Source: Thainema sp966674685 (GTDB lineage Bacteria > Cyanobacteriota > Cyanobacteriia > Phormidesmidales > Phormidesmidaceae). From it: a DNA stretch of 64,000 nucleotides. Position numbers and translations under genes: made by a program. Every line of letters starts with the position of its first letter. The stretch's first letter is position 1. The notes under the pieces are model-generated. The model searched no databases. It saw nothing but the letters and a program-made list of their open reading frames with translations, and was not told the DNA's origin. Positions 42,444 through 51,462 of the stretch are shown in pieces. The stretch spans positions 1 to 64,000 of the forward strand of contig CBKWJC010000023.1 of assembly GCA_966674685.1 (NCBI GenBank), in the 5' to 3' direction.

Positions 42444-43430
42444 ATGAGAAGTGATTTTGTCCTGACGAGTGCGATCGCACGTTTTCGCAACATCGCCAAG
42501 GGCATTGCGGTAGTTTTGGCTGCCGTTCTGTTCTTGACTATTGGAGATGCGATCGCGCCTCAATCCGCTGTGGCCTACCCCTTCTGGGCGCAGCAAAACT
42601 ATGAAAGCCCTCGTGAAGCTACGGGCCGGATTGTTTGCGCCAACTGCCACCTGGGTGAAATGCCAACCCAAGTTGAAGTGCCTCAAGCGGTACTGCCTGA
42701 CTCCGTATTTGAAGCCGTAGTTAAAATCCCCTACGACCTCGACACCCAGCAGGTCTTAGGTGACGGCAGTAGGGGTGGCCTCAACGTGGGTGCGGTCGTG
42801 ATGCTGCCGGAAGGCTTCAAGATTGCACCAGCCGATCGCATTCCCGAAGAAATGAAGGAAAAGGTGGGTAGCCTCTACTTCCAGCCCTATAGTGAAGATC
42901 AAGAAAATATCATCATTGTTGGCCCACTGCCCGGTGAGCAGTATCAAGAGATTGTTTTCCCCGTTCTATCTCCTGATCCAGCAACCCAGAAGGGCATCAG
43001 CTTTGGTAAATACCAGATTCACGTCGGTGGCAACCGCGGTCGGGGTCAGGTCTACCCGACTGGTGAAAAGAGCAACAACACCGTCTACAATGCATCCGCT
43101 GCTGGCACTATTTCCAGTATTTCAGCAGTTGAAGCAGGGGGATACGAAGTCACTATTCAAACCGATGCAGGTGACACTGTCGTTGATGCTGTGCCCGCTG
43201 GCTTAGAACTAACCGTGGCCGAAGGTGACGTTGTTACAGCAGGTCAAGCGCTGAATAACGATCCGAACGTGGGTGGTTTCGGTCAGCGTGACGTTGAAAT
43301 CGTGCTGCAAAGTTCTACTCGGATTAAGGGCCTCATCGCCTTCCTAGCCGCAGCAACTTTGACCCAGATTATGCTAGTGCTGAAGAAGAAGCAGGTCGAG
43401 AAAGTCCAGGCTGCTGAAATGACGTTCTAG
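42444..43430 (+). CDS. petA: Cytochrome f
   Basis: 328 residues from the ATG at 42444 (TTG at 42426 also in frame). The leader ends at AVA-44, giving mature Y45-PFWAQQNYE, whose amino group is the sixth haem ligand; haem attaches at C65-ANC68-H69. The C-terminal membrane anchor (IKGLIAFLAAATLTQIMLVL, then KKKQVEKVQ) is intact. Cytochrome f takes electrons from the Rieske protein to plastocyanin or cytochrome c6. Terminator at 43471. Confidence 0.98.
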   Translation: MRSDFVLTSAIARFRNIAKGIAVVLAAVLFLTIGDAIAPQSAVAYPFWAQQNYESPREATGRIVCANCHLGEMPTQVEVPQAVLPDSVFEAVVKIPYDLDTQQVLGDGSRGGLNVGAVVMLPEGFKIAPADRIPEEMKEKVGSLYFQPYSEDQENIIIVGPLPGEQYQEIVFPVLSPDPATQKGISFGKYQIHVGGNRGRGQVYPTGEKSNNTVYNASAAGTISSISAVEAGGYEVTIQTDAGDTVVDAVPAGLELTVAEGDVVTAGQALNNDPNVGGFGQRDVEIVLQSSTRIKGLIAFLAAATLTQIMLVLKKKQVEKVQAAEMTF

Positions 43431-43470
43431 GTGATCTGGAGATTGCGGTTACCAAAAACCTAGCTTCAGC

Positions 43471-43506
43471 AAAAGAGGGCATCGCGTTTACGCGATGCCC
43501 TCTTTT
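43471..43506 (+). terminator. Terminator of petCA
   Basis: A perfect 16-bp stem, AAAAGAGGGCATCGCG / CGCGATGCCCTCTTTT, with a TTTA loop. Confidence 0.88.
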
Positions 43507-43538
43507 ATTTTTATTCAATGGTCGAGTTCAATCGAGTT

Positions 43539-43639
43539 ATATGAAGTCCGGTTGAAAAACCATGATCTATTTTGTGAGACAGGTTTGCGGAGTAAACCTG
43601 TCTCACAAAATAAACTGGGTTCTTATATGCGGATTTTAC
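43539..43639. repeat. Palindromic element, family A copy 5
   Basis: Left end ATATGAAGTCCGGTTGAAAA, hairpin TTTTGTGAGACAGGTTTGC/GTAAACCTGTCTCACAAAA, right end CTGGGTTCTTATATGCGGAT, just short of the stop codon of the next minus-strand gene. Confidence 0.82.
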
Positions 43640-43640
43640 A

Positions 43641-44099
43641 TTAGACAACAATTTCAACGTGGGGAGCAAACACATACCAGGTCAAAATACCGTTGAGGGG
43701 TTGCTCTAGCTTAACTTTCAGGTGCTGCGCTGCGGCTGGATCAGGAAAATACTGAGCCAAGTTAAACGCAGAGGGAGCTAAGACCTTGTACTTATTTGCA
43801 TCTGACAGTTCAGCAGCTTGAACGGCGTTTTGTTTTAGATAGGTATCTTGGGCAACACGCATTTGAAAGCGCTCATTGATGCCATAGGCGATTTCAGCGT
43901 GTAGTGCATAGACATACCAGATATACTGGCCTCTCAACGGAGCCGTTAAAAACACCTTGTAGTGTCCTGATTCACTCGTGAATCGGCTGATTTCGAACTC
44001 GGTTCCGTCTTTCACTTCTGCCACAGTACCTGGGGCCAGTTGAGCAGACTGCTGTGTACTGGGCTTGAGGATAGTGTCGTTGATAATAACGAGTCGCAT
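43641..44099 (-). CDS. Double-repeat SH3-like hypothetical protein, copy 1
   Basis: 152 residues from the ATG at 44099, with AAGGA about 9 bases upstream (a longer reading starting at 44138 lacks such support). It consists of two homologous halves of about 70 residues, each closing with the same pattern: HYKVFLTAPLRGQYIWYVYALHAEI and, at the C-terminus, HLKVKLEQPLNGILTWYVFAPHVEI (split here by function, not sequence). The D-T-x-L-K-x2-x2-Q/S-x-x-L pattern opens each half. I associate this unit with SH3-like modules next to peptidase or glycosidase domains, but here it is free-standing. Tandem paralogue at 44420. Confidence 0.75.
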   Translation of the reverse strand: MRLVIINDTILKPSTQQSAQLAPGTVAEVKDGTEFEISRFTSESGHYKVFLTAPLRGQYIWYVYALHAEIAYGINERFQMRVAQDTYLKQNAVQAAELSDANKYKVLAPSAFNLAQYFPDPAAAQHLKVKLEQPLNGILTWYVFAPHVEIVV

Positions 44100-44419
44100 G
44101 GTGAGTATCCTTAGGTGGAATGTGTTTACACTGTTCATTTCAAGGCAGCGTCACCTCATTTCGTAGAACACCTGCCAAGTTCGCCTAGGCTGGGTGAAGC
44201 TGCCGAATGCATACGTAAAAGGAGCTTAGCCCCAAGGCCAAGCTCCTTCTTATGAAACCGTCTCTAGCAAGAGCGACTATTTGCTCTTGTATCGATTGAA
44301 AAATACAGCGATAGTCCTATTGGTTCGGACGTTTTTGTAGCGCGGCTTGTGACCGTATCACAGAAACGTCCGTGTCCTAACAGAGCTGACTTACAGCTAT
44401 ACCCTAGATTGCAGTTTTC
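44100..44419. other. 320-base gap between the duplicated genes
   Basis: Holds the terminator hairpin of copy 2 at 44219-44248. The stretch just upstream of the copy 1 gene (44135-44205) resembles that upstream of copy 2, suggesting the duplication included about 80 bases of leader. Confidence 0.5.
44219..44248 (-). terminator. Terminator of double-repeat gene copy 2
   Basis: 9-bp stem AAGGAGCTT / AAGCTCCTT with an inner GG/CC helix, then a T-run on the minus strand. Confidence 0.6.
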
Positions 44420-44884
44420 CTATGGGCGAGTAAAGATCTCAACGTGGGGACCAAAGGCATACCAGGTGATAATGCCATTGATGGGCTGCTCTAGCTTCAC
44501 CTTCAGGTGCTGAGCAGCGGCTGGATCGGGGAAGTACTGCATCAGGTTGAAGGAATCAGGGGCCGTAACTTTATGTTTGTTGGCATCTGACAGTTCGGCT
44601 GCTTGCTTAGCTTCCTGTTTGAGATGGGTATCTTGAGCAACACGCATATAGAATTTTTCATCAACGCCATAGGCGATTTCAGCGTGCAGAGCATAGACAT
44701 ACCAGGTGCGCTTGCCTTCAAACGGATCGGTTAAAAACACTTTGTAGTGGCCGGATGCACTGGTGTAGCCGTTGATTTGAAACTCAGTTCCATCTGCAAC
44801 CTTGGCTATTGCTTCTGGGGGCAGTTGGGACGATTGCTGAGTGCTTTGCTTGAGTGCAGTGTCGTTGATAATGATGAGTCGCAT
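44420..44884 (-). CDS. Double-repeat SH3-like hypothetical protein, copy 2
   Basis: 154 residues from the ATG at 44884, preceded by AAAGGAA at good distance; the reading from 44944 adds an unsupported N-terminus. Roughly three quarters identical to copy 1 by eye, with the same two-half structure (HYKVFLTDPFEGKRTWYVYALHAEI; then HLKVKLEQPINGIITWYAFGPHVEI) and the same starting RLIIINDTALKQSTQQSSQLPPEAI motif. No signal peptide, no membrane helix. The pair probably arose by tandem duplication. Function unknown. Confidence 0.75.
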   Translation of the reverse strand: MRLIIINDTALKQSTQQSSQLPPEAIAKVADGTEFQINGYTSASGHYKVFLTDPFEGKRTWYVYALHAEIAYGVDEKFYMRVAQDTHLKQEAKQAAELSDANKHKVTAPDSFNLMQYFPDPAAAQHLKVKLEQPINGIITWYAFGPHVEIFTRP

Positions 44885-45210
44885 AAGGGGGGTTCCTTTG
44901 TTTGATGTCCTTACACGATTCATTTCAAGGAGATAGGAATCCATTTCGTAGAGAACGCCTAGAGATCACCCAGCTAGGGTGAGCGTGAAAATTAATGGGC
45001 TTTTCCCACTGGAATCTTCTATCATGGTGAGCCGAGTACATAGATTGGGCATGATTTAGACTCAAATCATAAACCCAGGATGCTAGATGAAACGCTCCTC
45101 CTAGGTTTAAGAAATCGGCCAATATGTTGTCTTTATGCAATTTATTCGCTTGAATATAGACGCTTTGGCCAAAACGCCTTGAATCTATTCGCCATTTTGG
45201 AGTCATCGTT
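44885..45210. other. 326-base divergent gap
   Basis: Leader of the duplicated gene (minus) and of the class A PBP (plus). A 93-codon minus-strand frame is present at 44925-45206 but overlaps the leader and looks non-coding. Confidence 0.45.
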
Positions 45211-47430
45211 GTGTCATTTGACGCTGTTAAATCCCGTTTTCGATCGATTCGGTTGCGACAACCCCCAGATATTCACTGGGCTGATGTTGCTAGCTATATG
45301 CGGGAAGTCAGTCAAGTTGCTGGCTCGACGGTGGTTGCAGTTGGCATGGTATCAACGGCTGCGATCGCAGGCGGTTTTATTGGCTTAGACATTACCCTGC
45401 GGCGGCTACCGGATGTGCGGCTGCTAGCTCACTACACTCCAGTGGAAACCACCTATGTCTACGACATCAACGGTAAACTGCTCAGCAGCCTACATGATGA
45501 AGCTAATCGTGAGGTCGTAACGCTGGATGAAATTTCTCCTCACCTGAAGCGAGCCGTCTTGGCGATGGAAGATGATCGTTTCTATCAGCATGAGGGAGTT
45601 AGCCCCAACGGAATTGTCCGAGCGCTTTTACGGAACGTACAAAATCAAGAAACTGTAGAAGGGGCATCAACTCTCACAATGCAGTTGGCTAAAAACCTTT
45701 TTCTGACGCCGCGCCAAACACTCAGTCGTAAGGTTGCAGAAGCCGTTTTAGCAGTTCGCATGGAACAGGTGTATGGCAAAGACAAAATTCTAGAGCTATA
45801 TCTCAATCAGGTGTATTGGGGGCACAACACCTATGGCGTCGAAACAGCAGCTCAAAGCTACTTCAAGAAATCGGCAGCAGATCTAACCCTAGCAGAATCG
45901 GCCCTGATGGCAGGTTTAATTCAGGCTCCAGAAGAATACAGTCCGTTTGTGTCGCCGGATTTAGCTGCCACGGGGCAAAGGCTGGCTCTGCGGCGTATGC
46001 GTATCCTGGGCTGGATCTCAGAGGCGGAAGAACGCGCCGCTCTAGCGGAACCCCTCCGGTTTGGTGAAGTCACGTCGTTCTCGCGCAGTAAATCGCCCTA
46101 CGTCACGGATGCAGTTACACAAGAACTGGTGCGGCATTTTGGTCAGGGGACACTGTTGAAAGGTGGTATGCGCGTTCAAGCTACCGTTGACCACAACCTC
46201 CAAGAAATTGCTGAAGGGGTCGTACAGTCGAGCGCCTTTGATCTCTACCAGCGGGGTTACTATGCGGATCAAATGGCGCTGATTTCAATTGACCCTCGGA
46301 CTCATTTCGTCAAAGCTGTCGTCGGTGGCGTGGACTATCAAAAAAGTCAATTTAATCGAGCGCTTCAGGCTCGCCGCCAGCCGGGTTCGTCCTTCAAACC
46401 CTTTGTCTACTACACTGCCCTGGCAACTGGGCAGTATACTCCCTACACAACGGTAGATGATACAGAAGTTTCTTATCCTGATGGCGGCGGCACCTATACG
46501 CCGCGCAACTATGAAGGCGAGTTTTGGGGACCGATTACGCTGCGGACGGCGCTGATCCACTCTCGTAATATTCCAGCCATTCGCTTAATGCATGACTTAG
46601 GCGTTGAGCAAGTGATCCAAACTGCGCGATCGCTGGGTTTGAAGGGTGAGATGGAGCCTGTTTTACCCCTAGCATTGGGAGCAGTGGAAGTGTCGCCGAT
46701 TGAGATGGCGAGCGCTTTTTCGGCATTTGCCAGTCAGGGCTGGTATGCTGAGCCTACGTTCATTGCTCAGGTGACCGATAGTCAGGGGGAGGTGCTTCTC
46801 GATAATATTCCTGAACCGCGACTGGTGCTTGATCCGAGGGCGACAATTGAGCTAACCAGTATTTTGCAAGGGGTGCTGGAAGAGGGAAGTGGTGTGGAAG
46901 CGCGGCTACCGGATCGGCCAGCAGCGGGTAAAACTGGCACGACGGATGATGCCCGCGATGTCTGGTTTGTTGGGTATGTCCCACAGTTGACGACGGCGAT
47001 TTGGGTTGGTAATGACGATAACTATCCAATTGGGGATGGGGCCGCTGCGGGTGATGTGGCTGCACCAATCTGGCGGCGATACATGATGGAGGCGCTTCAG
47101 GGTGTACCCGTTGAGTATTTTGCTCCTATGGACACCCCGATAAATGGAGTTAGTCCAGGGCAAGGGATGCCTGGAACCTTTCCAAATGGCGTCTCGCCGC
47201 CGAATGCCTATCCTCAGACAGGTAATCAACCAGCGGGTCAATCCACTGGCAGTCAGCCTGCCTTTTCACCCTCTAATGCCACAGGGATGCCGCAAACTCA
47301 GCCTGGAACCCAGCCGAATGCGCCGTACAGTGTACCCAACAATCAAACTATCCAGCCTGGAGTTCAGCAGCCTACTGGCACGAACAATTCAGCGGCTGGG
47401 CTGTCTGAGATGAAGCAAGAACCGTTTTAG
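45211..47430 (+). CDS. Class A penicillin-binding protein (transglycosylase/transpeptidase)
   Basis: 739 residues from a GTG. An N-terminal membrane helix (STVVAVGMVSTAAIAGGFIGL, about 34-54), then a GT51 glycosyltransferase domain (LAMEDDRFYQHEG, ASTLTMQLAKNLFL, NQVYWGHNTYGVETAA) and a transpeptidase domain: SSFK (S-x-x-K box), SRN in HSRNIPAIR, and KTGTT in AAGKTGTTDDARDVWF. A Pro/Gln/Asn-rich tail (about 650-739) is disordered. It polymerises and cross-links peptidoglycan. tsaE starts 5 bases after its stop. Confidence 0.93.
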   Translation: MSFDAVKSRFRSIRLRQPPDIHWADVASYMREVSQVAGSTVVAVGMVSTAAIAGGFIGLDITLRRLPDVRLLAHYTPVETTYVYDINGKLLSSLHDEANREVVTLDEISPHLKRAVLAMEDDRFYQHEGVSPNGIVRALLRNVQNQETVEGASTLTMQLAKNLFLTPRQTLSRKVAEAVLAVRMEQVYGKDKILELYLNQVYWGHNTYGVETAAQSYFKKSAADLTLAESALMAGLIQAPEEYSPFVSPDLAATGQRLALRRMRILGWISEAEERAALAEPLRFGEVTSFSRSKSPYVTDAVTQELVRHFGQGTLLKGGMRVQATVDHNLQEIAEGVVQSSAFDLYQRGYYADQMALISIDPRTHFVKAVVGGVDYQKSQFNRALQARRQPGSSFKPFVYYTALATGQYTPYTTVDDTEVSYPDGGGTYTPRNYEGEFWGPITLRTALIHSRNIPAIRLMHDLGVEQVIQTARSLGLKGEMEPVLPLALGAVEVSPIEMASAFSAFASQGWYAEPTFIAQVTDSQGEVLLDNIPEPRLVLDPRATIELTSILQGVLEEGSGVEARLPDRPAAGKTGTTDDARDVWFVGYVPQLTTAIWVGNDDNYPIGDGAAAGDVAAPIWRRYMMEALQGVPVEYFAPMDTPINGVSPGQGMPGTFPNGVSPPNAYPQTGNQPAGQSTGSQPAFSPSNATGMPQTQPGTQPNAPYSVPNNQTIQPGVQQPTGTNNSAAGLSEMKQEPF

Positions 47431-47435
47431 CGACA

Positions 47436-47939
47436 ATGGGCATGGAGAGTGTTCTTTCATTGTGTCTGCCGGATGCAGAGCATACGCGAAAACTAGGGGT
47501 TGTTCTAGGCCAAACGCTGCCAGCTGGGATTGTTTTGCTGCTGGAAGGCAATCTCGGTAGCGGTAAGACAACGTTAGTGCAGGGAATTGGCGAGGGGTTG
47601 GGCGTGACGGATGCGATCGCAAGTCCAACGTTCACGCTGATTAATGAATATCTGGAAGGACGAATACCGCTCTATCACGCCGATTTATATCGGCTTGAAC
47701 CCGCCGAAACCGAAACGCTCTACCTGGATATGTACTGGGATGAACTAGAAGTTGAGCCAGGAATTGTGGCCATTGAATGGGCAGAGCGATTGGTATATCG
47801 GCCCGATCACTATCTGCAAATTCGCCTGCTGCGGGAAGAAACGGGTCGCCAAGCTGACTTCATTCCAGTGGGCGAACTGGAAACGGAATGGTTAGCGACA
47901 GCGCCGTTGGCGTCGTTGGATGAGTTTGATCCTGATTGA
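47436..47939 (+). CDS. tsaE: tRNA threonylcarbamoyladenosine biosynthesis ATPase TsaE
   Basis: 167 residues. Walker A EGNLGSGKTT (G38-T46) and ASPTFTLINEY, then HADLYRL and AIEWAERL are all family hallmarks. TsaE supports the TsaB/TsaD complex in making t6A at position 37 of ANN-decoding tRNAs, hence translation fidelity. It follows the PBP gene after 5 bases and is probably co-transcribed. Its stop codon overlaps the left end of element A copy 6. Confidence 0.93.
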   Translation: MGMESVLSLCLPDAEHTRKLGVVLGQTLPAGIVLLLEGNLGSGKTTLVQGIGEGLGVTDAIASPTFTLINEYLEGRIPLYHADLYRLEPAETETLYLDMYWDELEVEPGIVAIEWAERLVYRPDHYLQIRLLREETGRQADFIPVGELETEWLATAPLASLDEFDPD

Positions 47940-48077
47940 TATGAAATCCGATTAAAAACCCCGGTTCTATAGTGATTCCAGTCAAGAATGAGAGAACGAG
48001 AGAGGAGAGTGCCTCAGCCTGAGGCACTCTCCTCTCTCGTTCTTACCTAGAACTGCGATATACACAGATTTGATATG
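47939..48077. repeat. Palindromic element, family A copy 6 (unrelated hairpin, acts as terminator)
   Basis: Left end ATATGAAATCCGATTAAAAA and right end ATATACACAGATTTGATATG match family A; the central hairpin is a 25-bp perfect stem (47993-48017 with 48019-48043, AGAACGAGAGAGGAGAGTGC..) unlike any other copy. It forms the bidirectional terminator between tsaE and the SPFH gene. Confidence 0.7.
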
Positions 48078-48117
48078 ACTAATTTCGTCAAAGCTGGGCA
48101 CCATACTCAGCACAACG

Positions 48118-48981
48118 CTAGTTGGAACTGCCGCCGTTAGTATCAGATGGACTGGATTTAGGGCTATTGGATTTAGGTGTGTGGCGTGGGGACGGCCCAC
48201 CGTTATAATCACCATTCTCATAGCCCAGCAAATCTGTAATTGCCTCATCTAGTGAACCGGGATCCATAAACAAAATTTTCGTGTTTTCGCTTTCACCCAG
48301 CTTTTGATTCGCCTCTACGTAGCGCTGGGCAATCAGGTAGCGCAGAATGTCAGCACTGCTGCGACCGTGACTCTCAAATGCTTTGGAGAGCATCTGCATC
48401 GATTCCACGGTTCCCTGGGCCTCGGCAATCGTGGCGCGCTTTTTGATCTCGGCGGCCTGCTGTTTTTCCATTGATTCCAGTACGGCTTTTGACGGTTCGA
48501 TCCGCTGCACTTCAACCCGAGTGACTTTCACGCCCCAGGGTGCGGTCACTTCATCAAGGTGATTTAGCAGCGCCTGATTGATGGTAGCGCGAGATGCAAA
48601 GGTATCTTCAAAGCCCATCTGACCAATTTCCGATCGCAACGTTGTCAGCACTAGGTTGCGAATAGCGGTTTCGATGTCGTCAATCTCATAATACATGCGC
48701 TCTAGATCTAGAATGCGCCAGAATACGACAGCATCGACCTGCAACGATACGTTATCACGAGTGATTGCCGCTTGGGGGTCAATATCTAGCACCTGCTCAC
48801 GGGTGGTATCTTCCAGCACGATGTTATCGAGGAAAGGCACGATGAAGTTGAGTCCTGGCCCCAACTTACGGTGATAGCGACCGAGGCGCTCCACAAGAGC
48901 TTGGTTGCTTTGGTTAATAATGCGAACCGAGGCAACCATGTAGCCGATGATGACCAGCGCAAATACAGCAAGAGCGTACAT
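48118..48981 (-). CDS. SPFH/band 7 (paraslipin, QmcA-like) membrane protein
   Basis: 287 residues: an N-terminal membrane helix (MYALAVFALVIIGYMVASV), then the SPFH domain (QALVERLGRYHRKLGPGLNFIVPFLD, DPQAAITRDNVSLQVDAVVFW) and a coiled-coil flotillin-like segment (EKQQAAEIKKRATIAEAQGT). Members oligomerise in lipid-microdomain rings and partner with NfeD-type OB proteins and proteases. A free OB-fold NfeD-like gene lies at 21750. The C-terminal 30 residues are Ser/Pro-rich and disordered. Confidence 0.92.
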   Translation of the reverse strand: MYALAVFALVIIGYMVASVRIINQSNQALVERLGRYHRKLGPGLNFIVPFLDNIVLEDTTREQVLDIDPQAAITRDNVSLQVDAVVFWRILDLERMYYEIDDIETAIRNLVLTTLRSEIGQMGFEDTFASRATINQALLNHLDEVTAPWGVKVTRVEVQRIEPSKAVLESMEKQQAAEIKKRATIAEAQGTVESMQMLSKAFESHGRSSADILRYLIAQRYVEANQKLGESENTKILFMDPGSLDEAITDLLGYENGDYNGGPSPRHTPKSNSPKSSPSDTNGGSSN

Positions 48982-49230
48982 GGAGTGTTAATTCAGCTTG
49001 GGTGGATTTGTCGATGACTGTTAGTCCTTATGTGCTTTGATTATGTCTTGCTTCTGGGAAAATGGGTGGAGTTTTCTATAAGACTTATCGCTGGAGGAGA
49101 ATGGGCGAGCTGGGGAAAGAGGGGGTAAGGTTTAGAGGAACAAGCGAAAGGGGATGTTTGATGGTGAGTCGGCTGGTTAATCAGGCTAGTTCAACAGACC
49201 GATATGGGTCTGTCAGATAGTCTTTTGGAT

Positions 49231-51210
49231 TTAGTCAGTATCGACCTCAGAGGTATCGAGATTCAGCATGTTCCAGTGTGGCTGGGGGTCGAGCAGGGCA
49301 GTTGTGTTGATAATGCCTGGAAATAGGGTGGGCTGTTGCGATCGCAAGATGCTGTGCTGCAAGGCAGCGACCTGATGCCAAGCTCCCAACGCTTCTAAAT
49401 GAATTGCAGATGCAAGCTGACGGAGCGGCGTATTAGTGCCGCCCTTGGGACGAGCCGTTACCCGCAGCCACTGTGACAAACTGGGTGGCAGGTTCTCATT
49501 TAGACGCAGAGGTAAATCAGAGGTTGCAAATGATTGAGCGTACTGAGCTGTGAGGAAGGGTTGATAGCGATCGGCCTGCGGCGTTTGCTGCATGACGAAC
49601 GCCAGACTAACTCCGCGTACAAATCGACGTAGGGCATCAGTTTCATGACTGGGGCGCTCTCGGATCAGCGGGTTTTCAGTTAACGCTGGATTCAGATAGG
49701 CCGGATCGCCAACGCTGAGGTGAGTTCCCCGAATGGCAGTGATCAAATATTTCTCGCTGGGTAGCTGATCAAATGGCCAAAGCTGTTGTGAGATAGCAGG
49801 CGTGACCGGATCTTCGGTGCCGCTCAGCATCAGAGTTGGGACGCGCACTCCCTGGAGACCATGTTGACCAAACAGTTGACCAACAATGGGATTGAACAGC
49901 ATAACCTGGCGAATTCGATGATCGGCTAGGGATTGATGGGGTTTTTCCAACTCTGTGGCAGCACACTGAAGCCAACCAGCGGGTGATAAGTCAACCGATC
50001 GCTGATTTTGGCAAAAAGCCTGGAGTTCCGGCAGCGAGAGACGTGCCCCTGCTAGTACTAAGGCAGTGTAGCCCCCCATTGAGTGACCAATAATGCTGAC
50101 TTCATCCGTATTGAGCCGACCTTGTAAAACGTGAGAATACTGATTAAGCCATGCAAGATGATCAAGCACGAAGGAGACATCTTGAGGTCGATCAATAAAC
50201 TCGGTGGCGGGTAAAATTCGGCTCGCTTCACTTTGATCTGGCAAATCACCAACAGTGGTTTCCCGCAGCAGGGTTGTCAGAGCGGCTACGTTGCTGCCGG
50301 GGTGCTCAATGGATGCGACCACAAAACCATAGGAAGCGAGGTGTTCGGCCAGATAGGTCAAAAATTTGCGATCGGCCCCAAATCCATGAGAAATCACGAT
50401 CAGCGGCCCGTGAGAGTAGCGCTTGCTCCAGTACAGCTCGACTGGAATTAAGCGATCGCGCTTTGTGTCTCGCAGCAGTAAGCCTCGGTGACGGGTAGAA
50501 AATGGGCCGATTTGAGTTGGATCAACGGTCGGTGGCAGCGTAAGCTCGTTATGGTTGACTGGCACATAAAGCTGCTGTTCAAGAACCGCACCTAAAGATT
50601 GGCTTTGTAGATAAGAAAAGTTAATTTGGGATGCCAGCATTGTGGCGGCTAAGGCATCAATCGTGACGGCCTGTTGCGGCAGCGCCTTCAACATTCCAAG
50701 TAAGCTCAGCTTTTGATCGCGTTGGGCAGCAACCGCGAGCGCGGCCCGCAGTTCTGGTACTGAAATATCTGGTGTAATTTCACCTAGCGATTCGACCAAC
50801 CGTGAACCGCTGCGAGTACGCAATAGATCTTTAACGACTTTGTTGCCCAGATCCGGATTGACGGCTAGCTGGTCGGACAAAATGCGTTGGACGTTAGGGG
50901 TGAGCAGCGGACGATAGAGCGATAAGCTGTCTGGTGGTTCCCCTGTTTGGGCAAATGCTTCTAAATCTGCGATCGCAACGGATTGTTTAATTGGCCCGAC
51001 TTGAATAATTAGCCGTTCTGCCGCCGATGCCCGTAACTGACCAATCGTAAACAGCAGTCCTCCAGCACAAATCACTGCTCCAAGATTTGATCCTGCTTTC
51101 TGTAGCCGTCGCCTGATGGATGCAGGCCGATTGCGTATTCCTGGTGCAGACAAGTTCATACGTGAAATCAGCATTATTAGACGGCTCGATTTAGACAGCT
51201 TAATCAACAA
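49231..51210 (-). CDS. DUF1400-containing alpha/beta hydrolase
   Basis: 659 residues. A signal or anchor helix (SNLGAVICAGGLLFTIGQL, about 41-59) and DUF1400 (about 62-205: IIQVGPIKQSVAIADLEAFAQTG..., VPELRAALAVAAQR) precede an alpha/beta hydrolase with oxyanion HGFG (275-278), nucleophile S377 in GHSMGG, Asp in LMLSGTEDPV and a late His region (IRGTHLS). This DUF1400-hydrolase architecture is typical of cyanobacteria, possibly exported lipases/esterases. In-frame ATGs at 51174 and 51159 are alternative starts; exact start uncertain. Confidence 0.87.
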   Translation of the reverse strand: MLIKLSKSSRLIMLISRMNLSAPGIRNRPASIRRRLQKAGSNLGAVICAGGLLFTIGQLRASAAERLIIQVGPIKQSVAIADLEAFAQTGEPPDSLSLYRPLLTPNVQRILSDQLAVNPDLGNKVVKDLLRTRSGSRLVESLGEITPDISVPELRAALAVAAQRDQKLSLLGMLKALPQQAVTIDALAATMLASQINFSYLQSQSLGAVLEQQLYVPVNHNELTLPPTVDPTQIGPFSTRHRGLLLRDTKRDRLIPVELYWSKRYSHGPLIVISHGFGADRKFLTYLAEHLASYGFVVASIEHPGSNVAALTTLLRETTVGDLPDQSEASRILPATEFIDRPQDVSFVLDHLAWLNQYSHVLQGRLNTDEVSIIGHSMGGYTALVLAGARLSLPELQAFCQNQRSVDLSPAGWLQCAATELEKPHQSLADHRIRQVMLFNPIVGQLFGQHGLQGVRVPTLMLSGTEDPVTPAISQQLWPFDQLPSEKYLITAIRGTHLSVGDPAYLNPALTENPLIRERPSHETDALRRFVRGVSLAFVMQQTPQADRYQPFLTAQYAQSFATSDLPLRLNENLPPSLSQWLRVTARPKGGTNTPLRQLASAIHLEALGAWHQVAALQHSILRSQQPTLFPGIINTTALLDPQPHWNMLNLDTSEVDTD

Positions 51211-51331
51211 AATAGGGCAATGATGATGATTACGTATCTACCAACGTACCCAAAACTCGGTTCCAACACTGCATCATGAACAACGTGCTTTGTGAAGTTT
51301 GACAAAGCCATATTTAACACAGTTTGATAAC

Positions 51332-51432
51332 CTAACACCTTGCACCTTGCAGATTGAGTTTTCCAAGCGGTTTGTTTGGCGTCCCGATACGGCGGCAAAT
51401 TAACCTTCTGGCATTGAGGTCAAGATGTAAGT
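51332..51432. repeat. Palindromic element, family D copy 2
   Basis: CTAACACCTTGCACC to GGTCAAGATGTAAG as imperfect inverted ends, with the D-core GGCGTCCCGATACGGCGGCAAATTAACC (51378-51405). Confidence 0.5.
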
Positions 51433-51462
51433 CAACGTAGTTTACTTAGTACGGCTTAATCA

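Noticed and set aside
44925..45206. 93-codon minus-strand ORF
   Set aside because: Overlaps the leader of the tandem double-repeat gene and has no recognisable family signal.
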